The notes beneath the pieces were generated by a model. The model saw only the letters and a list, made by a program, of their open reading frames with translations. It did not search any database and was not told the origin of the DNA. Positions 51,477 to 59,938 of a stretch of DNA of 64,000 bases are shown here, piece by piece. A program made the translations under genes and the position numbers. Each line of letters begins with the position of its first letter. Within the stretch, counting starts at the first letter, position 1. Origin of the DNA: SIG452 sp045631485 (GTDB taxonomy: Bacteria; Bacillota; Clostridia; UMGS1840); contig JAZQUU010000028.1 of NCBI GenBank assembly GCA_045631485.1, positions 1 to 64,000 of the forward strand. Direction: 5' to 3'.

Positions 51477-53552
51477 TTATTTGGTTGCAAAATCGTATTC
51501 GCATAAGGGAATCAGTTTTGTGAAATCAGACCACACAAACGCTTTGACGCTTACTGTTTCATCGGGGATTTCGGTGGTGTGATTATCTTTGGTTACGGTA
51601 TTTTCCACATCTTTTTCTTCACTAATGGAAAAACCGATGCAGTTGTTACCTTCATCAAAGAACAACAATCCCAAACGATAGGTCAGATCATTCACACCTG
51701 CATAGTTATTGAGCTTCACTTCGCAGGAAATATTTTCTTCATCATTCTGATAAATATTTACCGCAGTGTCAACCCAGGAATAATCCGCTTTTGCATAAGT
51801 AACGGTATCGGTAACCACCTTGCCGTCTGTCATCAGTCGCAATTCATAGTCATTCATATTGCCCTGGAAGGAGAACACAAAGGAATAGTTTCCGTTATCA
51901 TCCAAGGTGGTCTGTGCCACGTGACCGATTTCTTCTTTTGCGATTTTAACAGAATTCTTTTTCACCAAAAGCAAGGTAACAATGTTGGTTGTGGTGGCAT
52001 CTTTTACCTGACCTTTCACCAACACCTTGCCGGTAAGCTCGTCGGTGATTTTGGTTTCTTGGTTATTGATTTCCGGCTGAGTTCTTAAATCCAGAACACG
52101 CTTGGGCACATAGAATCTGCCTTCGGAATAAATTGCCACTTCACCATTTAAATCAACGGTTTTGCCATTTAAGGTTGCAACAGACTGATTTGCTTTGATG
52201 CTTAATTCGGTATCGTCAAATGTGAATTTATCAAAGGTGAAGGTACTCTCTTCTTCATCATATTCTCCAAGATCGGTAACATCCACAAATAAGGTTTCAG
52301 TAGCCGCTTCCAGATCCAGATTCAGTAACTGACAAAGGTAGGGAGCAATCTGATAGTTTTCAATCACATAAGCATCTGCTCTTTTATCTGCGGTGTCGCC
52401 GGGGATGGCTGACAATCCTTCTAAAATATCAACACCTTCGGGGCCGTAAAACCAAACGCCGCAGTTTCTTCCGGTATGTCCACTACTTGACCAGCTAATA
52501 CCTTTTGTACTGTTTTTCCCTGCCTGTGTTTCTGCAATTGCATCAGCGTATCCTTTCCAGTTTACGCTACCGTAAACAGCATCCGCATTGGGAAGATTCA
52601 ATCCGCCGGTATCGTGGTCGGGTGCTACAATAACAACGGTGTCGTTTCTGCCTTTTGCATATTCCACTGCTACCTCAAATGCTGCATCAAAGGAGAGATA
52701 TTCGCTGACTGCCTGAACAACATCGTTGTTGTGTCCGCCGCCATCTACCGCGCTTCCTTCCACCATCAGGAAGAAGCCGTCTTTATCGCCTTCCAAAGCA
52801 CGGATTGCAGCATCGGTCATTTCTGCTAAAGTGGGTTGAGTGCTGGATAAATTGATATCAGAGGGGAATGCAACAGAGGATAAGTTCCCCCACACTCTGG
52901 TGCCGGGCTGAACATTTTCCAGCTGTTTTTTGGTGTTTACCACGGTGTAACCTCTGTTCACAGCTTCATCAATGGTACCCCATTTTGCAGCGCCAAAGCC
53001 TACGCCTAACACAACATCAATGCCCTGATTTACAATCTGTTCGGACATAATTTTATAATTGGTTCTGGAGATGTTATGTGCTGAAAAGGCTGCCGGAGTT
53101 GCGTTGGTCCATTCGTAGGTGGTACACATACCAACTCTTTTGCCTGCCAACTGAGCAGCTTCTAAAATGTTTGCGTGGGGAACGCCATTTACGTCAACAC
53201 CAACATATGTGTTGGTGGTTCTGTATCCTGAGGATAACGCAGTTCCTGATGCAGCAGAGTCTGTAATAGAGGAACTGGCAGAACGGGTTCTTTCGGTTCC
53301 CACCAGATAATCCTTCATCGCCATGGGACCTTTGGTCACTTTGGTGGAATTGGGATATAAGCCTTCGTTGAAGCCGCCGTTTTCTTTCACGCCGTTGGCA
53401 AAATCAAACAGAGCAAAACCACCGCCGTCGGGAATCATATAGATAACATTTTTGATAACGGGCTTTTCCTCAGCAGAAACCATCAAAGGGAAGGTTGCAA
53501 CTGACGAAATAATTACCATAACAGTAATCAATAAGCTTATTATTTTCTTCAT
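51477..53552 (-). CDS. Secreted alkaline phosphatase (PhoA family)
   Basis: The signal peptide ends near VSAEE (~residue 27). Motifs: YMIPDGGG (first metal Asp), SITDSAASGTAL with nucleophile Ser in DSA, MVEGSAVDGGGH, APDHDTGG and SSSGHTGRN (metal His). After the ~420-residue catalytic domain come a copper-amine-oxidase-N-like/stalk segment (about 440-500), an Ig-like segment, and a ~85-residue C-terminal domain with VKAFVWSDF...PLC. It releases phosphate from phosphomonoesters outside the cell. It lies 30 bp after the modular surface protein gene in the same direction, so the two form an operon. No Pho box was recognised. Confidence 0.92.
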   Translation of the reverse strand: MKKIISLLITVMVIISSVATFPLMVSAEEKPVIKNVIYMIPDGGGFALFDFANGVKENGGFNEGLYPNSTKVTKGPMAMKDYLVGTERTRSASSSITDSAASGTALSSGYRTTNTYVGVDVNGVPHANILEAAQLAGKRVGMCTTYEWTNATPAAFSAHNISRTNYKIMSEQIVNQGIDVVLGVGFGAAKWGTIDEAVNRGYTVVNTKKQLENVQPGTRVWGNLSSVAFPSDINLSSTQPTLAEMTDAAIRALEGDKDGFFLMVEGSAVDGGGHNNDVVQAVSEYLSFDAAFEVAVEYAKGRNDTVVIVAPDHDTGGLNLPNADAVYGSVNWKGYADAIAETQAGKNSTKGISWSSSGHTGRNCGVWFYGPEGVDILEGLSAIPGDTADKRADAYVIENYQIAPYLCQLLNLDLEAATETLFVDVTDLGEYDEEESTFTFDKFTFDDTELSIKANQSVATLNGKTVDLNGEVAIYSEGRFYVPKRVLDLRTQPEINNQETKITDELTGKVLVKGQVKDATTTNIVTLLLVKKNSVKIAKEEIGHVAQTTLDDNGNYSFVFSFQGNMNDYELRLMTDGKVVTDTVTYAKADYSWVDTAVNIYQNDEENISCEVKLNNYAGVNDLTYRLGLLFFDEGNNCIGFSISEEKDVENTVTKDNHTTEIPDETVSVKAFVWSDFTKLIPLCEYDFATK

Positions 53553-53582
53553 ATTAAAACCTACTTTCGTATCCCTTTCTTA

Positions 53583-56500
53583 TTAAAATTCGCAAATGAA
53601 TGTATCGCATAAAGCAAACATATCAAAAATGTTGTTCCATACATAAACATACATTCCGGACCAATCGGTAATGGTGGAAAATTCAGGGATTTCATCCAGT
53701 GAAATCATCTGGTTGTTTGCAGTTGAGGTAACATCGGCGATATATACCTCTTCCATATCTTTTGATTCGGAGTATCTTGCAACTAGAACAACAAAGCTTT
53801 GCGGTTTTGCAACCGTAATGTTCGGAATCTGTTCTGTTACACTAAAGTTGATAGCACTTACTTCTGCAACAGTCACCGGGAATTCAGGCATAATGAAGGT
53901 ATATTCATCACCGCTTATGGACATTTCAGTATCAGCTTTCAAACCATTGTCGCCGGAATAAGTAAAGTTAACTTCTGCACCTACTTCCGCAAAGTATCTG
54001 TCAACCATTTGTGTTGCAGTGAAAGAAGAGGGTAACGTTCTGACATTTTTGCTTGTTGTAATTGTTGCCTGTGCCGGTACAAAAATCTCATGTGTATATG
54101 TGAAATCATAAATAACCACATCATCCAGTTCGTAAATAACATCTGCTACATTTTCGTTGCTGTCTTCCTGGCTGCTTGTGATTTTGAAGTTATAAGAAGT
54201 ATCTTTCGCGGTGAATACGCCTGAACGGGTGGTCCATTCCGTTGTCAGTTCAGGTCTTGCCACATCGTTGTGTGCGGTGTGGTTCTTATTGTAGGAATAT
54301 ACTGCACCGTCGTAGGTTTTGCTTTCCACCAGTCTGATTTTGTAGGAATAGTAATAGCTTTTTCCTTCTGTTAACACATTGCTGTAAGTAACATAGGAAA
54401 TTTTTCCGGCACTGATATTGGTTCCGTCATATCGTAATACCTGGTTTGTGGGATCATGGGAGTCTTCTACCAAGGATACCACAGCACCTGTAACGGTGCT
54501 GGAAGCTTTCCATTTGTTTGCATCGCCTTCCATATCGCCGTTTGCAATCAGGTTGGTGAATGCCGGTTCGGTTGCGGTAATGGTAACAGCTGCATCAGGC
54601 ATAACGAAGGTATATACATCGCCATTTTTTGCCAGAGCCACATCGAGACTGCTTAAGCTCTGCTCACTATTAGACCTGATTTTAATTTCCTGATCCTGGG
54701 TAGCATAGCATTTATAGACGGTGGTTAAGTCGCCTTGGGTAACGGGTAACATATGTCCGCCCGCAACAAGCTGGGCGCCTTCCGGCAGCACGATTTCATT
54801 CATATATTCCACTTCGTAGAGTACCACATCGTCGATTTCGTAAATAACATCAATCACATTGGAGTTACTGTCTTTGATATCTTTTGTTACTTTAAAGTCA
54901 TAGGTGGTCTGTTTTGCTTCCGTAATAAAGCCGGAACGGGTTGACCACTCGGTTGTCAGTTTGGGTCTTGCCAGTTCGGTTGTGGCGGTGTGGTTTCGGT
55001 TGTATGCATACACATCGCCTTCGTAGGTTTTGCTTTCCACCAGTCTGATTTTATAAGAATAGTAGTAGGATTTTCCTTTTGTTAACACATCGGAATAAGA
55101 CATAAACGAAGTTGAGGCTTTTGTAACGTTGGTTCCGTCATATCTCATTACATGGTTGCCCGGATTCTGAGAATCTTCCACCAATGATGTCACAGCTCCT
55201 GTGGTGGAGCTGGAAGGATTCCAGTATTTCTCAGCACCTTCCATATCACCGTTTAAAATGAGGTTGGTGAAAGGCGGTTTTGCTAATGTTACGGTGGTAG
55301 CTGCGCCGAGCATGGTGAAGGAATAAATGTCGCCTACCTTGGTTACCTTGGTGCCTAAAACGCTTAAACGTTTTTCAGCTTTGTATTCGATTTTGATGGT
55401 TTCGCCTGCTTGCGCATAATATTTGGTTTTGGTGCTAAAATCGCTATTGGTGCAGTCTAACGCTTTTGCGCCTTCTGTCAGACGAACTTCGTTGGGTAAT
55501 GTCAGTTCATAGGTATCGGTTAAGTTATAAATCACCACATCGTCGATTTCGTAAATAACATCGGTTACATTGGTGCCACTGTCTTTGATATCTTTTGTTA
55601 CTTTAAAGTCATAGGTGGTTTGTTTTGCTTTGGAAATAATGCCGGAACGGGTTGTCCATTCGGTTGTCAGTTTCGGTCTGTCAAGTTCAGTTTTTTCGGT
55701 GTGGTTTCTGTTGTATGCATACATATCGCCTGTATATGTTTTGCTTTCCACCAATCTGATTTTGTAAGAGAAGTAGTAGGGGGTATCCACAGAGGTTGTC
55801 AATACATCAGCATAAGACATAAACGAAGTTGTGCCTTTTGTGATATTGGTTCCGTCATATCGTAACACATGGTTTGTGGGATCCTGAGAATCCTGTACCA
55901 ATGATACAACAGCACCTTCGGTTGAGCTGGATGCCTTCCAGGCGAGTCCTTCCCCTTCCATATCACCGTTTAAAATGAGGTTTTCAAAGGTTTTGAATCC
56001 AGCCACTTCAACAGTTACATCAGCGTCAGGCATAGTAAATCTGTAGGAAGCGCTGTCTTTTGCGATGGTAGCCTGATCGGATACCAGTTTCACACCTGTG
56101 GTAGAACAGTTTAATACAACGGTATCACCGGATTTTGCATAGATAACACCGTTGATTGTGGAAACTCCGCTTGCAGCAGATACACCGCTGGGAAGGGTCA
56201 CTTTATGATAACCTTCCATATCGTATAAAGCGAAATCATCAATTTCATACACCGCTGTGGGATAGTTGATGTTTTCACCTGATGAAGCAGTTGCTTTGGT
56301 GGTTGCTTTAAATCCGATGTTGGCAGTATCGCCGGAAGTGGTTACAACGCCGGAAATAATGCTCCAGCCGTCTTTTGTAACCTGCGGTCTTGTGGAAGAG
56401 TAATAATTCTTTCCGATTTTTCCCAAGGAAGCTGCATAAATGAACATATCCCCGGTGTTGGATTCCACATCAGCCATTCTGACTTTCAGGGTCATATAGT

Positions 56501-56804
56501 ATGTTTTGTTCGGTTCCGCACAGGTATAATTGATGTAGGAAATGTCTTTTGTGTTGCTTGTGCCGTCATATCGGAGCACCTTGTTAGATGAGTCTTTGGA
56601 GTCATCCACAATGGACAAAGCCCCCTCTGCTGAGGAAGAAAGTGCCCAGGTATCTGCAAGTGCAGCATCAAAATTACCGTTGATAGCCACATCGGTAAGG
56701 CCTGCATCGGTAATTCCTACGGCATTTGCTACATGTAATCCTGCGAAAATGCTCATCAGCATACTTAAGCACAGAATCAATGAAAGTGTTTTTGCCAGTT
56801 TCAT
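53583..56804 (-). CDS. Exported protein with four CBM4/9-like modules and InlB-B-like linkers
   Basis: Start set at 56804 (MKLAKTLS), with GGAGG about 11 bp upstream on the minus strand. The signal peptide ends near ANA (~residue 29). Four ~170-residue jelly-roll modules follow, each starting NGDMEG-like (NGNFDA in the first) and containing VLRYDGT, YYSYKIRLVESKTY and DVIYEIDDV. They are separated by ~65-residue repeats with YTFVMPDAAVTIT-type strands, like bacterial InlB B-repeats. Modules 2-4 are nearly identical in DNA as well. The last ~85 residues carry a VYVWNNI...ALC version of the shared C-terminal domain. It probably binds glycan or wall polymer and is first in an operon with alkaline phosphatase. 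Confidence 0.85.
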   Translation of the reverse strand: MKLAKTLSLILCLSMLMSIFAGLHVANAVGITDAGLTDVAINGNFDAALADTWALSSSAEGALSIVDDSKDSSNKVLRYDGTSNTKDISYINYTCAEPNKTYYMTLKVRMADVESNTGDMFIYAASLGKIGKNYYSSTRPQVTKDGWSIISGVVTTSGDTANIGFKATTKATASSGENINYPTAVYEIDDFALYDMEGYHKVTLPSGVSAASGVSTINGVIYAKSGDTVVLNCSTTGVKLVSDQATIAKDSASYRFTMPDADVTVEVAGFKTFENLILNGDMEGEGLAWKASSSTEGAVVSLVQDSQDPTNHVLRYDGTNITKGTTSFMSYADVLTTSVDTPYYFSYKIRLVESKTYTGDMYAYNRNHTEKTELDRPKLTTEWTTRSGIISKAKQTTYDFKVTKDIKDSGTNVTDVIYEIDDVVIYNLTDTYELTLPNEVRLTEGAKALDCTNSDFSTKTKYYAQAGETIKIEYKAEKRLSVLGTKVTKVGDIYSFTMLGAATTVTLAKPPFTNLILNGDMEGAEKYWNPSSSTTGAVTSLVEDSQNPGNHVMRYDGTNVTKASTSFMSYSDVLTKGKSYYYSYKIRLVESKTYEGDVYAYNRNHTATTELARPKLTTEWSTRSGFITEAKQTTYDFKVTKDIKDSNSNVIDVIYEIDDVVLYEVEYMNEIVLPEGAQLVAGGHMLPVTQGDLTTVYKCYATQDQEIKIRSNSEQSLSSLDVALAKNGDVYTFVMPDAAVTITATEPAFTNLIANGDMEGDANKWKASSTVTGAVVSLVEDSHDPTNQVLRYDGTNISAGKISYVTYSNVLTEGKSYYYSYKIRLVESKTYDGAVYSYNKNHTAHNDVARPELTTEWTTRSGVFTAKDTSYNFKITSSQEDSNENVADVIYELDDVVIYDFTYTHEIFVPAQATITTSKNVRTLPSSFTATQMVDRYFAEVGAEVNFTYSGDNGLKADTEMSISGDEYTFIMPEFPVTVAEVSAINFSVTEQIPNITVAKPQSFVVLVARYSESKDMEEVYIADVTSTANNQMISLDEIPEFSTITDWSGMYVYVWNNIFDMFALCDTFICEF

Positions 56805-56938
56805 AATAAGTAAATCCTCCTTATTTGTTTTTATATGAATTTGATTTTTCGGTTTCAACACCGGTATCACAGATGAATGCCGGGAAGCTTAAAGCTCTGT
56901 AATGGATCACACTTACAGTCAATAATGCTTATACTATT

Positions 56939-56967
56939 ATTTTAACTGAAGTGCATTGTTATTGCAA
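56939..56967 (-). promoter_or_regulatory. Promoter of the surface protein-phosphatase operon
   Basis: On the minus strand: TTGCAA, 17 bp, TAAAAT. Weaker than others here and about 135 bp before the start codon. Confidence 0.5.
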
Positions 56968-57111
56968 GTTGATTTTTTATAGACATTTGCATCGGACGTT
57001 TTGTGCAGAAGTTATTGCTTTCAAAAATGCCAAAATCAACGATTTTCAAAGTTTTCCACACAAATTCCACGAAAAAAATTTGCGAAAATAAAAACTGTAA
57101 ATGTTTTGTAA

Positions 57112-57140
57112 TTGCATTGTAACAAAGTTTGTGTTATAAT
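57112..57140 (+). promoter_or_regulatory. Promoter of the 57207 gene and downstream genes
   Basis: TTGCAT, 17 bp, TATAAT, 67 bp before the start. The gap 56805-57206 otherwise shows only the divergent promoter and AT-rich sequence. Confidence 0.7.
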
Positions 57141-57206
57141 ACCGGTACGATGATAGATTAGTGTCGGCATTTTTGGATTGCCGTATCAAAGAAAGGAGGG
57201 CGCAAA

Positions 57207-57656
57207 ATGAAATTAAAAGTGTTTGGTTTAGTGTTGGTGCTTTTATGTGTGTTTAGTATGAGTTCTTTTGCTGCGCCTTCTTCTATCACCACCGGTGATT
57301 ACGGCACCACCGGTTATATCACCGTGACCAATCCCAATAAAAATTATTCCACCACCTATAATAAATCCATCACTATTTCGGGATATGCGAAAGCAGGTTC
57401 CGCCGTGTATGTGTATGAGATGGTGGGTGGCGAATATAAACCCTATTATCAGAATGGTGTTGCCTTGTCCGTTTCGGTGGGGGCATCCGGTTTGTTTGCC
57501 ATTCCCGTGAATTTATCAAGCGGACGCAATCAGTTCCTGCTTCGTTCGGAAGCAAACGGTCAGTATCAGAATACCACCTTTGAGGTGAACCTGCTCAGTA
57601 CCTCTATGTTTAACCTGATCGGGCGACTTCAATCTCTCACCTTCGGCTGGAAATAA
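57207..57656 (+). CDS. Small exported Ig-like protein of unknown function
   Basis: GAAAGGAGGG precedes the ATG. A signal peptide (about 1-22, ending SFAAP) is followed by one ~110-residue beta-rich domain with SITISGYAKAGSAVYVYE and GRNQFLLRSEANG, resembling bacterial Ig-like/Big domains used as extracytoplasmic spacers. No catalytic motif. It lies 25 bp before the yycH-like gene, so it may belong to the same transcript and act at the membrane or wall. Family not identified. Confidence 0.75.
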   Translation: MKLKVFGLVLVLLCVFSMSSFAAPSSITTGDYGTTGYITVTNPNKNYSTTYNKSITISGYAKAGSAVYVYEMVGGEYKPYYQNGVALSVSVGASGLFAIPVNLSSGRNQFLLRSEANGQYQNTTFEVNLLSTSMFNLIGRLQSLTFGWK

Positions 57657-57681
57657 CTAAGCCGGGAGGAGTGGAGTCTTT

Positions 57682-59037
57682 ATGAAAAGAGAGTTAATTA
57701 AAACAGTAGTCTTAACTTGCCTGGTGTTATCATCCCTGGTTTTGTCTGCTCATATTTGGTATGAAAAAGAATTATGGTCTGCGGACTATAGTTCTTTTGT
57801 GCATTCATTGGAGAATTTTTTCTCGGGAGGAGAAAACAAAAATTCTGCAAATTCCGATGAAGTTTTATATTGGAGCGAGTTCACTCCCGAATTTATTTCC
57901 GTGACCTACGGTTCTCAGAAAAATATTGTATATCAGGCGTCTCCTGACTTTCCCAAGATTAACGGTATGGTGGAGGGGATTGTGTCTTCCTTGGAAAAAG
58001 ACGGCACTCTTTCTACCGTAACGGCGGAGGAATATTTAAACGCATACAAAACCAACAGTATGATGCTAAAATTCCAAAACCGTGTGAATCTTGCGGGATT
58101 TTTAAAGCAGGAGGACGCTTTTTTTGATGCTGATGTGACTCCCGTTTCCGACACGTTGGTGATCGGCATCGGCTCTTCTCAGACCAATTATCTGACCTTT
58201 ATGGATTTGTCCTCGGGCCGTGCTTATCAGTTGCCCGTGAAATTGTCGGTGGATACCAAAGCGGTGGAAGAATATGTGCTTTCTTCGGGGCAGACGGATT
58301 CTTATGCCTTTGAGCTGAATTTTGATACCAAAACAGAGGATACCCAGCGTATTTTATTTGAACGCTTTGTTCCCATTGTGTTGGAGCCTGTTTTTATGCA
58401 GGGATTGCAGGTGGAATATGTGCCTTATTCCTCTTCTTATGACGGGGTGTTCAAGGCATTTCGTATTGTGAAAAATTCTGCCCGTACCTATCGGGATAAA
58501 ACGGGAGATATCAACTTTATCGAAAACCGTTCCACCTTAAAAATCAACGAGCAGGGAACCTTCCATTTTGAGGTGACCGACCGTGAGGCGGGAATTGCCT
58601 TGAGTGATCGTTCCGAAAAGATTGCAGTTGCCGAATTTGTGAATCTTTTGTATGGCAGTATGGTGCCTGAAAGTGACGGCTATCTCGGCTTGTCCAATAC
58701 ATATTCCGAGAGCGGAAAAACCGTGTATGAATTTTGGTATCAGACCAAAAACGGTTCCTTGTATCAGAAAGAGCCTGCGGTACGGGTGGTTTGCGAAAAC
58801 GGAACTATCGTAAAGTATGACCAAACGGTTCTCTCCCTAAAGGTTACCAATGCTTCCGAAACGGTGTCCGGCGTGATTGAAGCGTATGATTATTTGTATA
58901 AACAACCTGATTTTTCGCAAAAGAGCAAACTGAAGATTCAAAGTATGTTCCCCTGCCATATTTTAGAGGATGGGCAGATTGGAGCAGGTTGGTTCTGCCG
59001 TTTTTCGGATGAATCTGTCACATTTTATAAACCGTAG
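57682..59037 (+). CDS. yycH: YycH-like membrane-anchored regulatory protein
   Basis: GGGAGGAG precedes the ATG. One N-terminal membrane helix (about 6-26) is followed by a ~420-residue extracytoplasmic part with the layout of YycH, the protein that with YycI restrains the WalK (YycG) sensor kinase. The next gene is YycI-like, the usual order. In most Firmicutes they follow walR-walK; here those genes are absent from the window and polA follows. Assignment rests on topology, size and pairing. Confidence 0.7.
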   Translation: MKRELIKTVVLTCLVLSSLVLSAHIWYEKELWSADYSSFVHSLENFFSGGENKNSANSDEVLYWSEFTPEFISVTYGSQKNIVYQASPDFPKINGMVEGIVSSLEKDGTLSTVTAEEYLNAYKTNSMMLKFQNRVNLAGFLKQEDAFFDADVTPVSDTLVIGIGSSQTNYLTFMDLSSGRAYQLPVKLSVDTKAVEEYVLSSGQTDSYAFELNFDTKTEDTQRILFERFVPIVLEPVFMQGLQVEYVPYSSSYDGVFKAFRIVKNSARTYRDKTGDINFIENRSTLKINEQGTFHFEVTDREAGIALSDRSEKIAVAEFVNLLYGSMVPESDGYLGLSNTYSESGKTVYEFWYQTKNGSLYQKEPAVRVVCENGTIVKYDQTVLSLKVTNASETVSGVIEAYDYLYKQPDFSQKSKLKIQSMFPCHILEDGQIGAGWFCRFSDESVTFYKP

Positions 59038-59074
59038 CAAGAGATTGTAAATTTTTTTGAAAGGAGGAGAGGAA

Positions 59075-59938
59075 ATGCTTTGGAGCCGTGCAAAAACCAT
59101 ATTGATTGTGGTGTTTTTACTCATCAATCTGTTTCTTTTAAACTACCTGTTTGCAGGCAATTTTTCCGATAACAGCCGTGCACTCACAGACTTAACGGCA
59201 ACCCTTTCTCAAAACGGCATCAATCTGCGGGCGGAAAATATGCCCCAGAATATGAAAAAGCTTCATGTGCCGGAGCTCTCTCCCCTGGTGATAGACGAAT
59301 CCCTGGCAAAGAAGCTGATGGAACATCCCGTGGCAACGGAAACGGGATTTACCAACAAAGAGGAGACCTGCCGTTTGCAACAGCGTGACGGGTTGTTCTT
59401 TTATCGGAATGATTCTCCCTCGGAAAAAGGATTTTACAATGTGAAGCAGAGTAATGCGGATGTGAAAATCCGTCCTTATTTAGAGAAGCTTGGTGTTGGA
59501 AATCTGACTTATGCAGTCAGCGTTTCTCAGATTGGCGAAGACATTGTGGTGGAATACGCCTATCGGATTGGGAACTACAAACTGTTTGGCTCTCACTTTT
59601 CTGTGACGGTGACGAAAAACGGCATCAAGCAAATAAAAGGATTTTTGGGAACAGTGGACGGAGACAACGGATTTTCCTATCAGCTTTCTCAGTTAAGAAC
59701 GGTGCTTTTGAGTTTGGTGCAAAATCATTTGAGCGATGTGGAAATTACCCATATTGAATTGGGATATCATTTGATGAACTATCGGGATGTGTTGGTTTCT
59801 CAGGCAATTCCCGTGTATCGCTTGCGGACTTCCCGGGGAGAATATATCTTGGATGCCAGAGATGGCGTGGAATACACCGAGCGTGTGATTTCAGGGGATT
59901 TAGGAGAGAATTATGATGAAGAAGTTTTTACTGATTGA
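59075..59938 (+). CDS. yycI: YycI-like membrane-anchored regulatory protein
   Basis: Start set at 59075 (MLWSRAKTI), placed after GGAGGAGAGG; an upstream in-frame TTG at 59057 lies before the site. Like YycI it begins with a W-x-(R/K)-AKT-type segment, then one membrane helix (LIVVFLLINLFLLNYLF), then a ~250-residue outer domain with the GFLGTVDGDNGF-like region. It would form a heterodimer with YycH to modulate the WalK kinase. Its 3' end overlaps polA by 26 bp. Confidence 0.75.
   Translation: MLWSRAKTILIVVFLLINLFLLNYLFAGNFSDNSRALTDLTATLSQNGINLRAENMPQNMKKLHVPELSPLVIDESLAKKLMEHPVATETGFTNKEETCRLQQRDGLFFYRNDSPSEKGFYNVKQSNADVKIRPYLEKLGVGNLTYAVSVSQIGEDIVVEYAYRIGNYKLFGSHFSVTVTKNGIKQIKGFLGTVDGDNGFSYQLSQLRTVLLSLVQNHLSDVEITHIELGYHLMNYRDVLVSQAIPVYRLRTSRGEYILDARDGVEYTERVISGDLGENYDEEVFTD

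Noticed and set aside
51579..52088. 169-codon plus-strand ORF opposite the alkaline phosphatase gene
   Set aside because: Shadow frame of a well-supported gene with improbable composition and no start signal.
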